From positions 992,001 through 1,056,000 of the forward strand of contig NZ_JACHBS010000001.1 of NCBI RefSeq assembly GCF_014200395.1: DNA of 64,000 bases. Reading direction: 5' to 3'. The notes beneath the pieces were generated by a model. The model was not told where the DNA came from, made no database searches, and was given only the letters and a program-made list of their open reading frames with translations. The stretch's first letter is position 1; each line of letters begins with the position of its first letter. Position numbers and translations under genes: made by a program. Source of the stretch: Microcella frigidaquae. GTDB lineage: Bacteria > Actinomycetota > Actinomycetes > Actinomycetales > Microbacteriaceae. Of this stretch, positions 8,745-16,952 are shown in pieces.

Positions 8745-9572
8745 CTATCCGAACCGACCGTTCACGTAGTCGAGAGTGCGCGGGTCTTCGGGCGTGGAGA
8801 ACATCTGCTCGGTGAACCCGTGCTCGACGATCTGGCCCGGGGTTCCCGCCTCCGCGAGGAAGAAGGCGCAACGGTCCGAAACCCGCTGAGCCTGCTGCAT
8901 GTTGTGGGTGACGATGACAATCGTCACCTGCTCCTTGAGCTCGAGGATGGTCTGCTCGATTCGACGCGTCGACGTGGGGTCGAGAGCGGAACACGGCTCG
9001 TCCATCAGCAGCACGCGGGGCTTCACCGCCAACGATCGTGCGATGCAGAGACGCTGCTGCTGACCTCCCGAGAGACCGCCGCCGGCTGCCGAGAGACGGT
9101 CCTTCACCTCGTTCCACAGGCCCGCCATGGTGAGGGACTCCTCGATGAGGTCGGCGCGATCTGACTTGCTGATCTTCTGGCCCGTCAGCGTGAGTCCGGA
9201 GACCACATTGTCGGCGATCGACATCGCCGGGAAGGGATTGGGCTTCTGGAAGACCATGCCGATCGCGCGGCGAGCATCCGTGATGCGCATGCTCGAGTCG
9301 TAGATGTCGAGCCCGTCAACGCTGACGGAGCCAGCGAGACTCGCGCCCGGCACGAGCTCGTGCATGCGGTTCAGCACGCGAAGGAACGTGCTCTTGCCGC
9401 AGCCGGAGGGTCCAATCAGCGCGGTCACCTCTCCCGCGTGCATCGTCAGATCAACGCGGTCGAGAACCTTGCGGTCACCGAACCACGCCGACACTCCGCG
9501 CGCGTCGAGGGAAGCGAGGCCCATTGCCTCGGTGGTCACGGGTTGCTGCCTGTCGTCGGATGTCGTCAGCAC
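8745..9572 (-). CDS. pstB: Phosphate ABC transporter ATP-binding protein PstB
   Basis: ATPase that drives PstC/PstA phosphate import. It carries IGPSGCGKSTFLRVLNRMHE (Walker A), the PstB-specific VFQKPNPFPAMSIADNV, signature LSGGQQQRLCIARSLA, and Walker B LMDEPCSALDPTSTRRIE followed by the THNMQQAQRVSDR switch His. It is the last gene of the pst locus, placed after the sortase-like gene and starting 13 bp beyond its stop. The start is uncertain: GTG at 9572 gives 275 residues, GTG at 9539 gives 264, and ATG at 9524 gives 259, which is closest to the usual length. No candidate has a strong ribosome-binding site, suggesting translational coupling. Confidence 0.93.
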   Translation of the reverse strand: MLTTSDDRQQPVTTEAMGLASLDARGVSAWFGDRKVLDRVDLTMHAGEVTALIGPSGCGKSTFLRVLNRMHELVPGASLAGSVSVDGLDIYDSSMRITDARRAIGMVFQKPNPFPAMSIADNVVSGLTLTGQKISKSDRADLIEESLTMAGLWNEVKDRLSAAGGGLSGGQQQRLCIARSLAVKPRVLLMDEPCSALDPTSTRRIEQTILELKEQVTIVIVTHNMQQAQRVSDRCAFFLAEAGTPGQIVEHGFTEQMFSTPEDPRTLDYVNGRFG

Positions 9573-9585
9573 AATCGGGGTCCAA

Positions 9586-10596
9586 TCACGTGAGGTTGGG
9601 GAGCAAGGTCGAAAGATCGCGGAACAACAGGAAACCGAGGAACACGGTGGTGGGCACTCCCACGGCCCAGGCCTGCCACCGCCCCCACGCGCGACGCATG
9701 ACCGGCATCGCGGCAACGGCGGCCAGAAGAAGCAGTGCCCAGATCGCCACCTCCGAACCGGTGGAGAATCGCGACGCCATCGCCAATTCGTCACGAGGAA
9801 GCGCGGAGTAGCCGAAAGCTCGAGCACCGGCCTCGGCGGCGTTGCCAGCCAGCACCGCATCTACCCGCAGCACGTCTTCCGCGAAGTAGGGAATCCCGGT
9901 TGCCGTGACAAGCGTCAACGTGCTGTCCGAGGCGGGGCGGTCGGGAAGCGCTTCTTGGCCAGTGCGGACGCCTGCGACCGTGAAGACGAAGCGACCCTGC
10001 CCGGTCGTGACGACAATGCGATCGCCCTCGTCCAGCTCGGAAAGACGGGAGAAGGGGCCGCCGAACGCTGCCTGGCGACCAAAAATGACCGAGGCACCGA
10101 CCTGGCCGGGCATCACCGTGTCGCGACGATGACCCGGACCGGACTGGAGGGCGCGTGCATCGGTGCCCTCCACGATGACGGTGCTCAGGTCAATCGCATC
10201 GATCTCGAGCAGGGCGACTGGCTGGCCAGGAGTGAGAAGCTCACCAGTGCTCTCAAACTGCGACACAGGAGCCGTGGAGTTCGCGAGCTCGAATCGGAGC
10301 TCTTCGCGCAACAGCGCCTGATCGCGCAGAAATGTCACAGGGCTCGCGATCACGAGGTAGGCCGCGAATCCCAGCAAGATGGAGCCGACGAGCAGAAGCG
10401 CGGTCGACCCGAATCGTGCTCGATCAAGCGGGGTCAGAGCCGGAATCGCGCGCGACGCGGTCGCCGGGCGTAGATCGCTCGACTCGCGGGCAACGGCATC
10501 GAGCGCACCCGCCACCGCTGATCGCATTCTGGTGCGCGTGGCCGTCACGGACACGCGGACGCGATCGCGCCACGATACGGAAGGAGTGGAGGTCAC
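9586..10596 (-). CDS. Sortase-fold membrane protein lacking the catalytic His and Cys (pseudo-sortase)
   Basis: A 336-residue protein with an N-terminal transmembrane segment (about 63-85, STALLLVGSILLGFAAYLVI), an extracytoplasmic class E-like sortase domain (about 120-250), and two C-terminal hydrophobic segments (about 283-299 and 311-325). The domain keeps the sortase framework: ASVIFGRQAAFGGPFSRL followed by LDEGDRIVV, then LTLVTATG and VLRVDAVLA. In active sortases the first segment reads GHR and the second ends TC. Here the expected His is Arg174 and the expected Cys is Ala232, while the Arg (244) is kept. The GTG at 10596 was chosen because AAGAAAG lies 6 bases upstream, and a longer frame would start inside a hairpin. 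It lies between an Ig-domain PstS-like gene and pstB. Confidence 0.8.
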   Translation of the reverse strand: MTSTPSVSWRDRVRVSVTATRTRMRSAVAGALDAVARESSDLRPATASRAIPALTPLDRARFGSTALLLVGSILLGFAAYLVIASPVTFLRDQALLREELRFELANSTAPVSQFESTGELLTPGQPVALLEIDAIDLSTVIVEGTDARALQSGPGHRRDTVMPGQVGASVIFGRQAAFGGPFSRLSELDEGDRIVVTTGQGRFVFTVAGVRTGQEALPDRPASDSTLTLVTATGIPYFAEDVLRVDAVLAGNAAEAGARAFGYSALPRDELAMASRFSTGSEVAIWALLLLAAVAAMPVMRRAWGRWQAWAVGVPTTVFLGFLLFRDLSTLLPNLT

Positions 10597-10620
10597 CGGG
10601 AACTTTCTTGCATCGGGTTC

Positions 10621-10657
10621 GCGGGTGCCATCCCAACGATCTGGGGATGGCACCCGC
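10621..10657 (-). terminator. Stem-loop between the Ig-domain protein and the pseudo-sortase gene
   Basis: Perfect 14-bp inverted repeat GCGGGTGCCATCCC with a 9-base loop, 17 bp downstream of the minus-strand stop at 10674. It lacks a T-run, so it may act as an attenuator or 3'-end protector that lowers expression of the two distal genes rather than a full terminator. Confidence 0.55.
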
Positions 10658-10673
10658 GAGGAAAGGGTGATCC

Positions 10674-12788
10674 TTACCGGACGACGAAACGTGCGGTGGT
10701 GCGCACCGCATTGAACTTCGTGTCACCCAGGTAGCGGACCGACAGGGTGTGGGTGCCGCGCGGAATCGACGAGAGCGTGATGGTCACGGCCCCTCGCGAG
10801 AGGGTTCCTGAGCCGACCCGCGTGCTGCCGCGGTAGACCTCAACCCGACCGGTGGGGGTCACACCATTGATAGCGGCAACCGTGACCTTGACTTTGCCTC
10901 GGGTACCCGCGCTGACCGTCGCCGCAGATGCCTTGATGGTCGGCGTGGCCTTGGCCACCGTAACCGGGCGCTCGACCGAGCTGCTCGGCGCCAGGTTGCT
11001 CCCCGTCGGCGGTACGTACCGCACCTGGAACGCGTAGCTGAGCTTGGCTGCCGTGACGCGGAAGCCGAACCCGTTCTCGCCTTCGTCCAGGGTGTAGGCC
11101 TGCAGGCGCGTAGCACCGTCCCAGAGCTCCACGGTGCCGCCCTCCGCGCCCGTGACCCATCCAACGACCGTCATCACGCCGCCGATGGTGGCGGTCGACT
11201 TGGTCGAGACGAATGACGCGGTCGGGGCCGAAACCGGCACCGACGCCACGGCGGTCTGCGAACCGACAATGCCGGGCAGGGTCGGGATGAAGACGGCGCG
11301 AAGCGAGGCACTCGTGGCATCCGTCGTGACAGTCACCGGCACCTGGACAGTGGCCGTGGCCGTCGCGACGTGCGGCGCGACCGCGGCCTGCCCGACGACG
11401 GTGTCACCGTTCAGGATGCGGACCGTGCCACCCTGACGGTGCACCTTCGAGTCGACGACGACCTCAACCGAAGTGGACGCACCGACCTCGATCGCGGTCG
11501 GCGGGGTCCACGTGACGGTGCTCGTGTTGTCGGCGGTGGGAGCGTACGCACGGATGCTGTCGTCACCACACTCAGAGCCGATCGGAAGGAAGCCGTAGAG
11601 CTCGATCGTCGCCGTCTGCTCGCAGAGCAGCGACGTCGAACCGTAGAAGACCTCGTGGATGAGCGTGCTGGGGTCATCGAGCAGTCGCGACGGCACGATG
11701 TTGAACACATTGCGGGTCGCGGCCGTGAAAGCAGGGTTCGCCTTGACGAGCGGGCCGTCACCGACAGTCACGTAGGGCTCGGCGGCCGTCGCTCCCTCCG
11801 TCGCCTTGAGCGGCAGGAGGACAGCGCCGTTGCGGCGGTCGGTCACACCCGGCGCATTGTTGGCGAATGCGACGTACTGCCCGATCGAGAACGGACCGAT
11901 GACCGTCTGGTCGAGGCCCATGACCGTTCCGTCGTGCTCCTGCACCGAGTAGGTCGTACCGTCGATCACAATCGACGCGCTGCGGATCTCCGCCGGGATG
12001 CTGGTGTTGTTGTCCGCGAGGCCCAGCACATCGACGATGAAGTAGGAACGCGTGCCCGAACCGGCCTGAGGGAGGACGGGGCGCAGCTGGTAAGCGACGG
12101 TCCCCTCGGGGGCATCCACCGGGAGTGTTGCATCCGGACCAACACCGACGTAGGTGTAAGAGCCGACGGAGCCGGCGACGTACGCGTACTTGACCGAGCC
12201 CTTGTAGACCGCGGCGAGATTGGGCTTGGATGTGGTGTCCTCACCCTTGCCGATGTACCACGGTACGACAGCAAGGGGGCTGCCGTCCTTGACCGCCATC
12301 GTGAGGGCATCCTTGGCGAACGGCACGTAAGCGAGGACGCCGTTAGCTGCCGCGTTCGCGCCCGGACCGCTCGAGCTGCGCGCGACATCGATCTTGCCGA
12401 TGGCGTCGGAGCCCACAGCGATCGTGTTGCCAGCACCGCCGGGACGCGCGACGTTCGCGGTCGCTGTCTGGCCGATGGCAACCCGAAGGAAGTCACGACC
12501 CGCGCTGGAGCCATTGGCGCGCGGCGCCATCGTGCCACCAGCGTCAATCTGAACGGTCAACGAGCCGACCGCGAGGTAGTTGGCCAGCAGGTTCTCATCC
12601 GCGGCCGTGTTCACGGCGTTGGCGAGCCCCTGCATGACGTCCTGTGTCGTGTCCGATCCGAAGATCCGGAGCTGGCCGTACTGGTCAGCAGCGGGATCAG
12701 CTACCGCCGGGGCCGCAACGGCGGCACCCACGAGGATCGCGCCGATGCTCGTCAGTGCGAGCCCTCGGGCGAAAAGACTGTTCTGCAT
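10674..12788 (-). CDS. Secreted PstS-like substrate-binding protein with C-terminal Ig-like domains
   Basis: 704 residues. A Sec signal peptide covers residues 1-30 (hydrophobic core TSIGAILVGAAVAAPAVA). The domain from about 38 to 420 resembles phosphate-type binding proteins: FGSDTTQDVMQGLANAVN at the start, AVGSDAIGKIDVARSSSG, PFAKDALTMAVKDGSP and a GSGTRSYFIVDVLG phosphate-loop-like segment. Three beta-sandwich modules follow (about 425-535, 540-625, 625-704); the last has the Ig-like repeat pattern TGRVEVYRGSTRVGSGTL and GTHTLSVRYLGD. No LPXTG motif or membrane anchor is seen. GAGAAAAC lies before the ATG. It is probably an extracellular ligand-capture or adhesive protein of the phosphate locus; whether it binds phosphate is inference. 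Confidence 0.8.
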   Translation of the reverse strand: MQNSLFARGLALTSIGAILVGAAVAAPAVADPAADQYGQLRIFGSDTTQDVMQGLANAVNTAADENLLANYLAVGSLTVQIDAGGTMAPRANGSSAGRDFLRVAIGQTATANVARPGGAGNTIAVGSDAIGKIDVARSSSGPGANAAANGVLAYVPFAKDALTMAVKDGSPLAVVPWYIGKGEDTTSKPNLAAVYKGSVKYAYVAGSVGSYTYVGVGPDATLPVDAPEGTVAYQLRPVLPQAGSGTRSYFIVDVLGLADNNTSIPAEIRSASIVIDGTTYSVQEHDGTVMGLDQTVIGPFSIGQYVAFANNAPGVTDRRNGAVLLPLKATEGATAAEPYVTVGDGPLVKANPAFTAATRNVFNIVPSRLLDDPSTLIHEVFYGSTSLLCEQTATIELYGFLPIGSECGDDSIRAYAPTADNTSTVTWTPPTAIEVGASTSVEVVVDSKVHRQGGTVRILNGDTVVGQAAVAPHVATATATVQVPVTVTTDATSASLRAVFIPTLPGIVGSQTAVASVPVSAPTASFVSTKSTATIGGVMTVVGWVTGAEGGTVELWDGATRLQAYTLDEGENGFGFRVTAAKLSYAFQVRYVPPTGSNLAPSSSVERPVTVAKATPTIKASAATVSAGTRGKVKVTVAAINGVTPTGRVEVYRGSTRVGSGTLSRGAVTITLSSIPRGTHTLSVRYLGDTKFNAVRTTARFVVR

Positions 12789-12864
12789 TGTTTTCTCGTC
12801 TTTCGATGAAGCGCCCCGTCTCAGGGGCGTGGATTGTGAAGAGTTCAGGGGAGACGTGAATGGA

Positions 12865-15297
12865 CTATGCGGCGGGCTGAAAGAAGTCCTCCTCGCTCTC
12901 GATCAAGCGGCGTGCGCGGCGATTGAGCAGGGCTCCGGCGAGCATGCTCGGCACGCCGACGGCCAGGACGGCTCCGAAACCGACAGGGCCGATGCCAGCG
13001 GGCACCGGCGAGAGAGCGCGGGTGCTGTCAATCTCGGGGAAGGAGGGCGGCGCCACCTCGGTATCGACGGGAGGCAGATCATCAACGGGGAACTCGACGT
13101 CAGGTTCGTCGACGACGACCTCGATCATGGCCTCCTCCGTGGGGCATTCCTTGGAGGCAGACCCCAAGCCCGCGATGACGGCTGCCGCGGCCGTGCGGTC
13201 AGCCTCGGCGAGAGGCACGAACCCCGCGGGGAGCTCGCCGGCGGCACTCCCGGGCGACTGCCCGGCGGTCGTCGCGTAGCTGAGAACCGTGCTGTAGCTG
13301 CTCCGGGTCTCTGCGTCGAGATCGCAGACGTTCACAGCGGCATAGACCGGGTAAGCCAAGGGATAGACCCCGGCCGTGACAAGGCCCGGGTCAACAGACC
13401 GGGTCCCCGTGGTTTCGTCTGTGGGGGAAGCAGCGAGCATCGCTGTAATGGCATCCGCGGTTGGCGCGATCGGCTGTCCGGCGGCGTTGACCAAGCGCGC
13501 GGTCTTGAGCCCGTAGCGCACGGCGCTCGGCGCGTCGACGAGCGCGATCATGAAGCGGGCACCGGGTCGCTGCGCCCCGGTCGTCACGTACGACGGTGGG
13601 AGCCGGGTCGGGTCCCACACGATGCGAGCGTTCGCGTCACCGCGGAGGGCGCGCAGGGCCGCCTCTGCGTAGTCGTTCATGTACGGGCGCATGTCCAGCG
13701 TCCCGAACCCCGGCGGCGGCGCGCCGTCTTGCTGGAGAGTCGACAGGTCGGCCTTGGGAAACGAATCCGTCGGGGTGGTCGCCAGCTCGAGGGCCAGGTA
13801 CGCCCGGTTGATCGTCATCCCGCTCTCGTCGGGGATTCCGGCGAGGAACCCGCGCGCGGATTGATCGGACTGCAACCACTCCCACACCAGGGCGTTGGCA
13901 TCGCTACCGCCGAGCGTCACGAGCATGCCCGGGGGGAAGGCATTGATACCGAAATCACGGAAGTCGGGGTTGAGACGCAGGAACTCCGGGTCTTTCACGA
14001 TCGACACGGGATTGCTCGTGATGCCACCCAGCACCCCACCATCGGGAGTGTCGTTGCGATATGACTGCGTCAGCAGCTTGGCGACGAGACGGGCGTTGAG
14101 CACCAGATCGTTGACGGGCGTGCCGTTGCGGCTGGCCAAAGGCGACTCTGAGTTCACTGCGTAATCGATGTTGTAGGCCACGACGAGAGCGCTCTGAGCG
14201 GCTGGCGCATACCGGATGACCTGGTCGGCTCGCTCCTCCTCGTTGAGCGGTCGCGTGACGAAAGCGAGCTTTGAATCGCCTTCTCGCCCACTCACAATGA
14301 GCCGGCGCGCCTCTCCATCACCGACCTGCGTGAAGCCGAGAGTCACACCCTTGCCGCACAGCACCGGCTGCCAGCGCACAATGGCAGCAGCGATGGTCTC
14401 TGCGCCCGCGACCCGCTCCTCGTCCTGCCCAATCGGGCAGGAGACGGCGAGCGACTGGAATGTGAGCGGAATGGCAATGCGCTGCGCCCAGGCGGTGGCG
14501 GAAAGCGGGCTGCCCGTCACACGACCTGCGGCCGTCGCCGTCGCGGCGTCGCGCCCGTCGAGGTTGACCGCGCCGCGCGGGACGACGACGAGCCAGCATC
14601 CGCGGGGGCCGCTCGCGGTTGCCGCCCCACAGCCCAGGTGCGGAGCCTCCAGAGCGGTCTGCACCTCGAAAACGATCGAGCCCGAGCCGTCGGCACCCGT
14701 GCGCACCGCGGAAATCTCGTTGGAGGTGTTGGCATCGAAGTAGTCCGCCGGTGTGAAGGTCGATGCACCCTCGACGGGCTGGAAGGGAACTCGGAAGGCG
14801 TTCTGGAAGGGGTTATCCGGCGGCGGCGGAATGCGCACAGCGGCGTTGTAGACCTGCGCCGGGTCCTCGTTCCTCACCAGATCGCGGCTTCCCGCGCGCA
14901 GTCCCAGAAGGGTCGCGATGGACGGGCTGGTTGCACCCCACTGACACTGGTCGGGGCGGGGGCCGGCGACGTCATCACCCCAGCACTGCATGATCTGCAG
15001 GTAATTGGTCGCGAACTCGCCGAGCGATGTGGGCGTGCCGCCTGTCCAGCTAATCCGCACACCCTGGCTGGTCAGGTCACGGGTCTGGCTGACGGTGACC
15101 GCGAGGTTCTCCAGCGCTGCCGCCCCTGGCGTCGTGGCGCCCGGGTGCGCGTCGGCCCATCGGACGGTGACCGAGGAGTCGTCGGTCGTGGCCGACGCTG
15201 ACGGAAGGCTGAGGCCCCACCCGCCGACCAGGCTGGCGACAATGCCCCCAACCATCAGGAAGCGACCCGTCGAGCGGAGCGCACGCGCGGCGCTCAC
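12865..15297 (-). CDS. Membrane-anchored PstS-like extracytoplasmic protein
   Basis: 810 residues, with a signal peptide (core FLMVGGIVASLVGGWGLSLP, cleavage near ASA at about 37) and a C-terminal transmembrane helix (GPVGFGAVLAVGVPSMLAGA, about 766-790) followed by a short basic cytoplasmic end. The ectodomain contains binding-protein-like stretches (FVTRPLNEEERADQVIRYAP, ALVVAYNIDYAV, ARLVAKLLTQSY, LVTAGVYPLAYPVYAAVNVC) arranged as in large PstS homologues but much expanded. Several paired cysteines suggest disulfides. The GTG start overlaps the PstS stop by 4 bases (GTGA), indicating translational coupling. A phosphate-related role is inferred from context and weak similarity. Confidence 0.75.
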   Translation of the reverse strand: MSAARALRSTGRFLMVGGIVASLVGGWGLSLPSASATTDDSSVTVRWADAHPGATTPGAAALENLAVTVSQTRDLTSQGVRISWTGGTPTSLGEFATNYLQIMQCWGDDVAGPRPDQCQWGATSPSIATLLGLRAGSRDLVRNEDPAQVYNAAVRIPPPPDNPFQNAFRVPFQPVEGASTFTPADYFDANTSNEISAVRTGADGSGSIVFEVQTALEAPHLGCGAATASGPRGCWLVVVPRGAVNLDGRDAATATAAGRVTGSPLSATAWAQRIAIPLTFQSLAVSCPIGQDEERVAGAETIAAAIVRWQPVLCGKGVTLGFTQVGDGEARRLIVSGREGDSKLAFVTRPLNEEERADQVIRYAPAAQSALVVAYNIDYAVNSESPLASRNGTPVNDLVLNARLVAKLLTQSYRNDTPDGGVLGGITSNPVSIVKDPEFLRLNPDFRDFGINAFPPGMLVTLGGSDANALVWEWLQSDQSARGFLAGIPDESGMTINRAYLALELATTPTDSFPKADLSTLQQDGAPPPGFGTLDMRPYMNDYAEAALRALRGDANARIVWDPTRLPPSYVTTGAQRPGARFMIALVDAPSAVRYGLKTARLVNAAGQPIAPTADAITAMLAASPTDETTGTRSVDPGLVTAGVYPLAYPVYAAVNVCDLDAETRSSYSTVLSYATTAGQSPGSAAGELPAGFVPLAEADRTAAAAVIAGLGSASKECPTEEAMIEVVVDEPDVEFPVDDLPPVDTEVAPPSFPEIDSTRALSPVPAGIGPVGFGAVLAVGVPSMLAGALLNRRARRLIESEEDFFQPAA

Positions 15298-16952
15298 GAA
15301 CCGCTCCGAGTGGCGCGCACCCAGCGCGCGAGTGCCGGCGGGGCGAGCGCTGTCAACAGCACCGCGATGAGAGCGAGTGCCATGTAGGTGCTCTCACGGG
15401 TCCATCCCGCGTCGACCCGCTCAATCTCGACAGGGATCGCCGCGACCGTCTGACACGCTCCGGTATCGATCTCGCAGATGGCCGGGCCACCACCGGTCGC
15501 TCCCCCGTCGCCTCCGATGCCTCCGCCGTCGACCGGCAAGCCGTCGACACCCGTGTCCGTGCCCGTTCCGGAGCCGTCGGTCGCGCCGCCATCGCTGGCC
15601 CCAGGACCGGGCTGCGTCGGCTGCTCCGCCGCTCCGCCCGTTCCGTCGGAGCATTGCACGGTCGACCCTCGGCGATCGCACTCCGGCGGCATTGGTGCGT
15701 TCTTCGCGAGGGTGTTCGTGCCATCGGAGGAGAAGGTCGGGTTCTTGCAGCTCCGGATGTCGATCGACTGGGCCTGGACCCCCGGAATCTTGCGCACCTG
15801 CTCGAGGCCCGCTTTGACGAGGTTGATCGGCAGCGGCGAGTAGCCGAGAGTCTCGGCCTGCCGTTGCCCCTCGCACAGGAAGTAGTACGCGAACGCGCCG
15901 AGAGTCGACCCCTTGGCGGTCGTGAAGTTGCCCTCGACGGCAGTCGGCACGATGAGGTACGAGTACGACGAGAGCGGGTAGGTGCGCGGATCGGCGTTGC
16001 GGTAGACGCCCGTGAGGATCTGCGTCAGGTAGGCCTGTGAGGACGGGTCGTTGTTGATCCGCGCGCCGAGGAGTGACACCGCGACATTCGACGCGGTGGG
16101 CTCGACGTAGTAGCCCGCCTTGTTGAGCAGCTTGGCGACCGGGTAACCGGTCTTGATCGCGTACGAGTACTCGACGTAGGTGATGGTTCCGACGTTCGCG
16201 CGCTGGGCAACGTAGCCCGACACGCCCTGCGATCCGGGCTGCCCCACAAAACCCGTGCCGGAGATGACCGGGAAATTCGAGGTCTGACCGCAGGGAGTCG
16301 GACGGCCCGCCCGTGCACAGTAAGCATCCCAGATGCGCGGGTGCTCGGAAGCCATCCATGCGGTGAGCTGCGCGGTAGTCCCGGAGCCGTCAGACCGCAC
16401 GACGGGAACGATGCGGCGGGCCGGCAGCGTGATCCCGGGGTTGTCGGCCTTGATCGCGGCGTCGTCCCAGCTGGTGATGTCGCCGGTGAAGATCCGCGCG
16501 ACCGTCTCTCCTGAGAGGCGCAGATTGGTGATGCGCTGCGACCCGACCGTGAGGTTGTACATCAGCGAGGTGCCGCCCGCGACGATCGGCATGTAGGCGA
16601 ACTTCCGACTCGGGGGGGTGTCGACGACACCGGAATCGCTCAGTCCGTAGGGGATCTCCGACGAGGCGAAGTCGACCGTGCCGGTGCGGAATTGATTGCG
16701 GCCGTCCGAGGAACCCGTACTTGCGTAGTTCACCCGCATGCCGAACTGCTGCACGTTGCGACGCCACTGATCGATGGCGTTGGCGCTCCACGACGACCCG
16801 GCCCCGCTGATGGGAACGTACGAGGTTGACGAGCTGGAGGTCGAGGTAGCTCTGGTGTCGTCCGGGGTCGACGCAACGACCGGCGAGGAGCCGACAGCGA
16901 GCACGGCAGCGGCGACCAGCGTCAGAACGAGACTCGCTTTCCAGCGCTTCAT
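15294..16952 (-). CDS. pstS: Phosphate ABC transporter substrate-binding protein PstS, C-terminally membrane-anchored
   Basis: 552 residues with an N-terminal signal peptide (LVLTLVAAAVLAVGSSPVVA). The PstS domain shows GAGSSWSANAIDQWRRN, STGSSDGRNQFRTGTVDFAS, VAGGTSLMYNL, RIFTGDITSWDDAAI and the phosphate loop VVRSDGSGTTAQLTAW, all characteristic. After about residue 440 there is a Gly/Asp/Thr-rich linker and then one transmembrane helix (STYMALALIAVLLTALAPPA, about 519-540) with a basic end. Most actinobacterial PstS proteins are lipoproteins; here no lipobox Cys is present, so the protein seems to be held by its C-terminal helix. Its ATG overlaps the pstA stop by 4 bases. Confidence 0.92.
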   Translation of the reverse strand: MKRWKASLVLTLVAAAVLAVGSSPVVASTPDDTRATSTSSSSTSYVPISGAGSSWSANAIDQWRRNVQQFGMRVNYASTGSSDGRNQFRTGTVDFASSEIPYGLSDSGVVDTPPSRKFAYMPIVAGGTSLMYNLTVGSQRITNLRLSGETVARIFTGDITSWDDAAIKADNPGITLPARRIVPVVRSDGSGTTAQLTAWMASEHPRIWDAYCARAGRPTPCGQTSNFPVISGTGFVGQPGSQGVSGYVAQRANVGTITYVEYSYAIKTGYPVAKLLNKAGYYVEPTASNVAVSLLGARINNDPSSQAYLTQILTGVYRNADPRTYPLSSYSYLIVPTAVEGNFTTAKGSTLGAFAYYFLCEGQRQAETLGYSPLPINLVKAGLEQVRKIPGVQAQSIDIRSCKNPTFSSDGTNTLAKNAPMPPECDRRGSTVQCSDGTGGAAEQPTQPGPGASDGGATDGSGTGTDTGVDGLPVDGGGIGGDGGATGGGPAICEIDTGACQTVAAIPVEIERVDAGWTRESTYMALALIAVLLTALAPPALARWVRATRSGS

